Source: Affinundibacterium seohonense (lineage in GTDB: Bacteria; Pseudomonadota; Gammaproteobacteria; Burkholderiales; Burkholderiaceae_D). From it: a DNA stretch of 64,000 bases. Below, piece after piece: positions 63,476-64,000 of this stretch (position 1 is the stretch's first letter; each line of letters starts with the position of its first letter). Where the stretch lies: contig NZ_JACOFW010000003.1 of the NCBI RefSeq assembly GCF_014284305.1, positions 148,476 through 212,475 on the forward strand, given 5' to 3'. Under the pieces are notes generated by a model. The model searched no databases, was not told where the DNA came from, and saw only the letters and a program-made list of their open reading frames with translations. The position numbers and the translations under genes were made by a program.

Positions 63476-64000
63476 ATGACGACAAACCAAAAACCATTCA
63501 AACGTATCTTATTAACTGGCGCAGCCGGCGGTCTAGGACGTATTTTGCGTGAGCGGATCAAGCCTTGGGCCGAGATCTTACGCTTGAGCGATATCAGCGA
63601 CATGGGTGCAGCACAAGAAGGTGAAGAAGTGGTGCAATGCGATCTGGCCGACAAAGCCGCAGTCCATGCATTAATGGAAGGGGTTGATGTCGTTCTGCAT
63701 TTTGGCGGCATCTCGACTGAAAATAACTTCGAAGCCATCATGAGCGCGAATATTCAGGGTACCTACAATATTTACGAAGCCGTCCATCAAGCTGGCGTGA
63801 AACGCGTGGTATTTGCGAGTTCCAATCACGCGGTTGGTTTTTATAAAACCACGGATTACATCGACGCCAATAGTCCACGTCGTCCTGATGGCATGTACGG
63901 CATTAGCAAATGTTTCGGTGAAGATTTATCGCGTTATTACTACGATCGTTTTGGCATTGAAACAGTGTGCCTGCGCATCGGCTCCTCATTCCCCGAACCG
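63476..64000 (+). CDS. udh: Uronate dehydrogenase (partial, runs off the window)
   Basis: The first 175 codons of an NAD-dependent SDR/epimerase-type enzyme. The Rossmann start is RILLTGAAGGLGRILRERI, followed by QCDLADKAAVHALMEGVDVV, LHFGGISTENNFEAIM, ANIQGTYNIYEAV and the catalytic Y/K in YGISKCFGEDL. This matches uronate dehydrogenase, which oxidises galacturonate or glucuronate to the aldarolactone. Its place after garD completes an oxidative galacturonate route. The 3' end is beyond position 64000. Confidence 0.92.
   Translation, partial: MTTNQKPFKRILLTGAAGGLGRILRERIKPWAEILRLSDISDMGAAQEGEEVVQCDLADKAAVHALMEGVDVVLHFGGISTENNFEAIMSANIQGTYNIYEAVHQAGVKRVVFASSNHAVGFYKTTDYIDANSPRRPDGMYGISKCFGEDLSRYYYDRFGIETVCLRIGSSFPEP

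Noticed and set aside
63460-63741. A 93-codon minus-strand frame over the start of udh
   Set aside because: It is antisense to a well-recognised Rossmann-fold gene and has no family features.

Overview
This window looks like the chromosome of a Gram-negative betaproteobacterium of the order Burkholderiales, most likely Oxalobacteraceae and perhaps close to Undibacterium. The taxonomic placement is inferred from the protein sequences and from the hemF-nadD-rsfS-rlmH-maf-rng gene set; nothing was searched. Coding density is normal. Several intergenic regions are rich in palindromic repeats.

Positions 1-24,994 are mainly housekeeping. They hold the end of a pseudouridine-synthase-like gene, a tandem pair of identical tRNA-Pro(UGG) genes, ribD-apbC, a sigma-54-type pilA, metG, two GNAT acetyltransferases, an aminopeptidase P, a secreted esterase, a HerA-like ATPase, yebC, purD, hemF-nadD-rsfS and rlmH-maf-rng. 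Between rsfS and rlmH lies a 5.3 kb block with an isolated type VI secretion fragment (a single-chain TssB-TssC sheath fusion plus Hcp, with no other T6SS gene in view) and a nemR-nemA pair.

Positions 25,095-29,188 form an AT-richer accessory island. It holds an AAA ATPase plus DUF4276 pair with an ATGA overlap (defence-like), an AbiE-type toxin-antitoxin locus whose toxin is broken by a nonsense codon, and a ribbon-helix-helix/PIN-type toxin-antitoxin pair. Next come a flavodoxin-fold reductase with a divergent LysR regulator, a GrpB protein, a PLP decarboxylase, and an arsenic operon arsR-arsC-aqpS-arsC-arsD-arsA. A 99 bp MITE-like element with a 5 bp target duplication sits between arsR and its likely operator.

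Positions 38,085-64,000 form a pectin and galacturonate region. Secreted enzymes (GH43, GH28, a GH28-CE8 fusion and a CE12 rhamnogalacturonan acetylesterase), a TonB-dependent receptor and an MFS hexuronate-type transporter feed an oxidative pathway. Uronate dehydrogenase (udh) leads to galactarate dehydratase (garD), 5-dehydro-4-deoxyglucarate dehydratase (kdgD) and 2,5-dioxovalerate dehydrogenase, ending at 2-oxoglutarate. Two FCD-type GntR regulators are present, and palindromes resembling TGGTCTGACCA cluster around the second. A REC-GGEEF protein and a MASE1 hybrid histidine kinase lie among the pectinase genes.

Repeats are a notable theme. Two roughly 540 bp composite hairpin elements lie in opposite orientation 28.5 kb apart. 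A family of short GC-rich REP-like palindromes is spread through the window, and one copy is translated in frame inside metG. Individual boundaries of repeats and operators were read by eye and may be off by a base or two.
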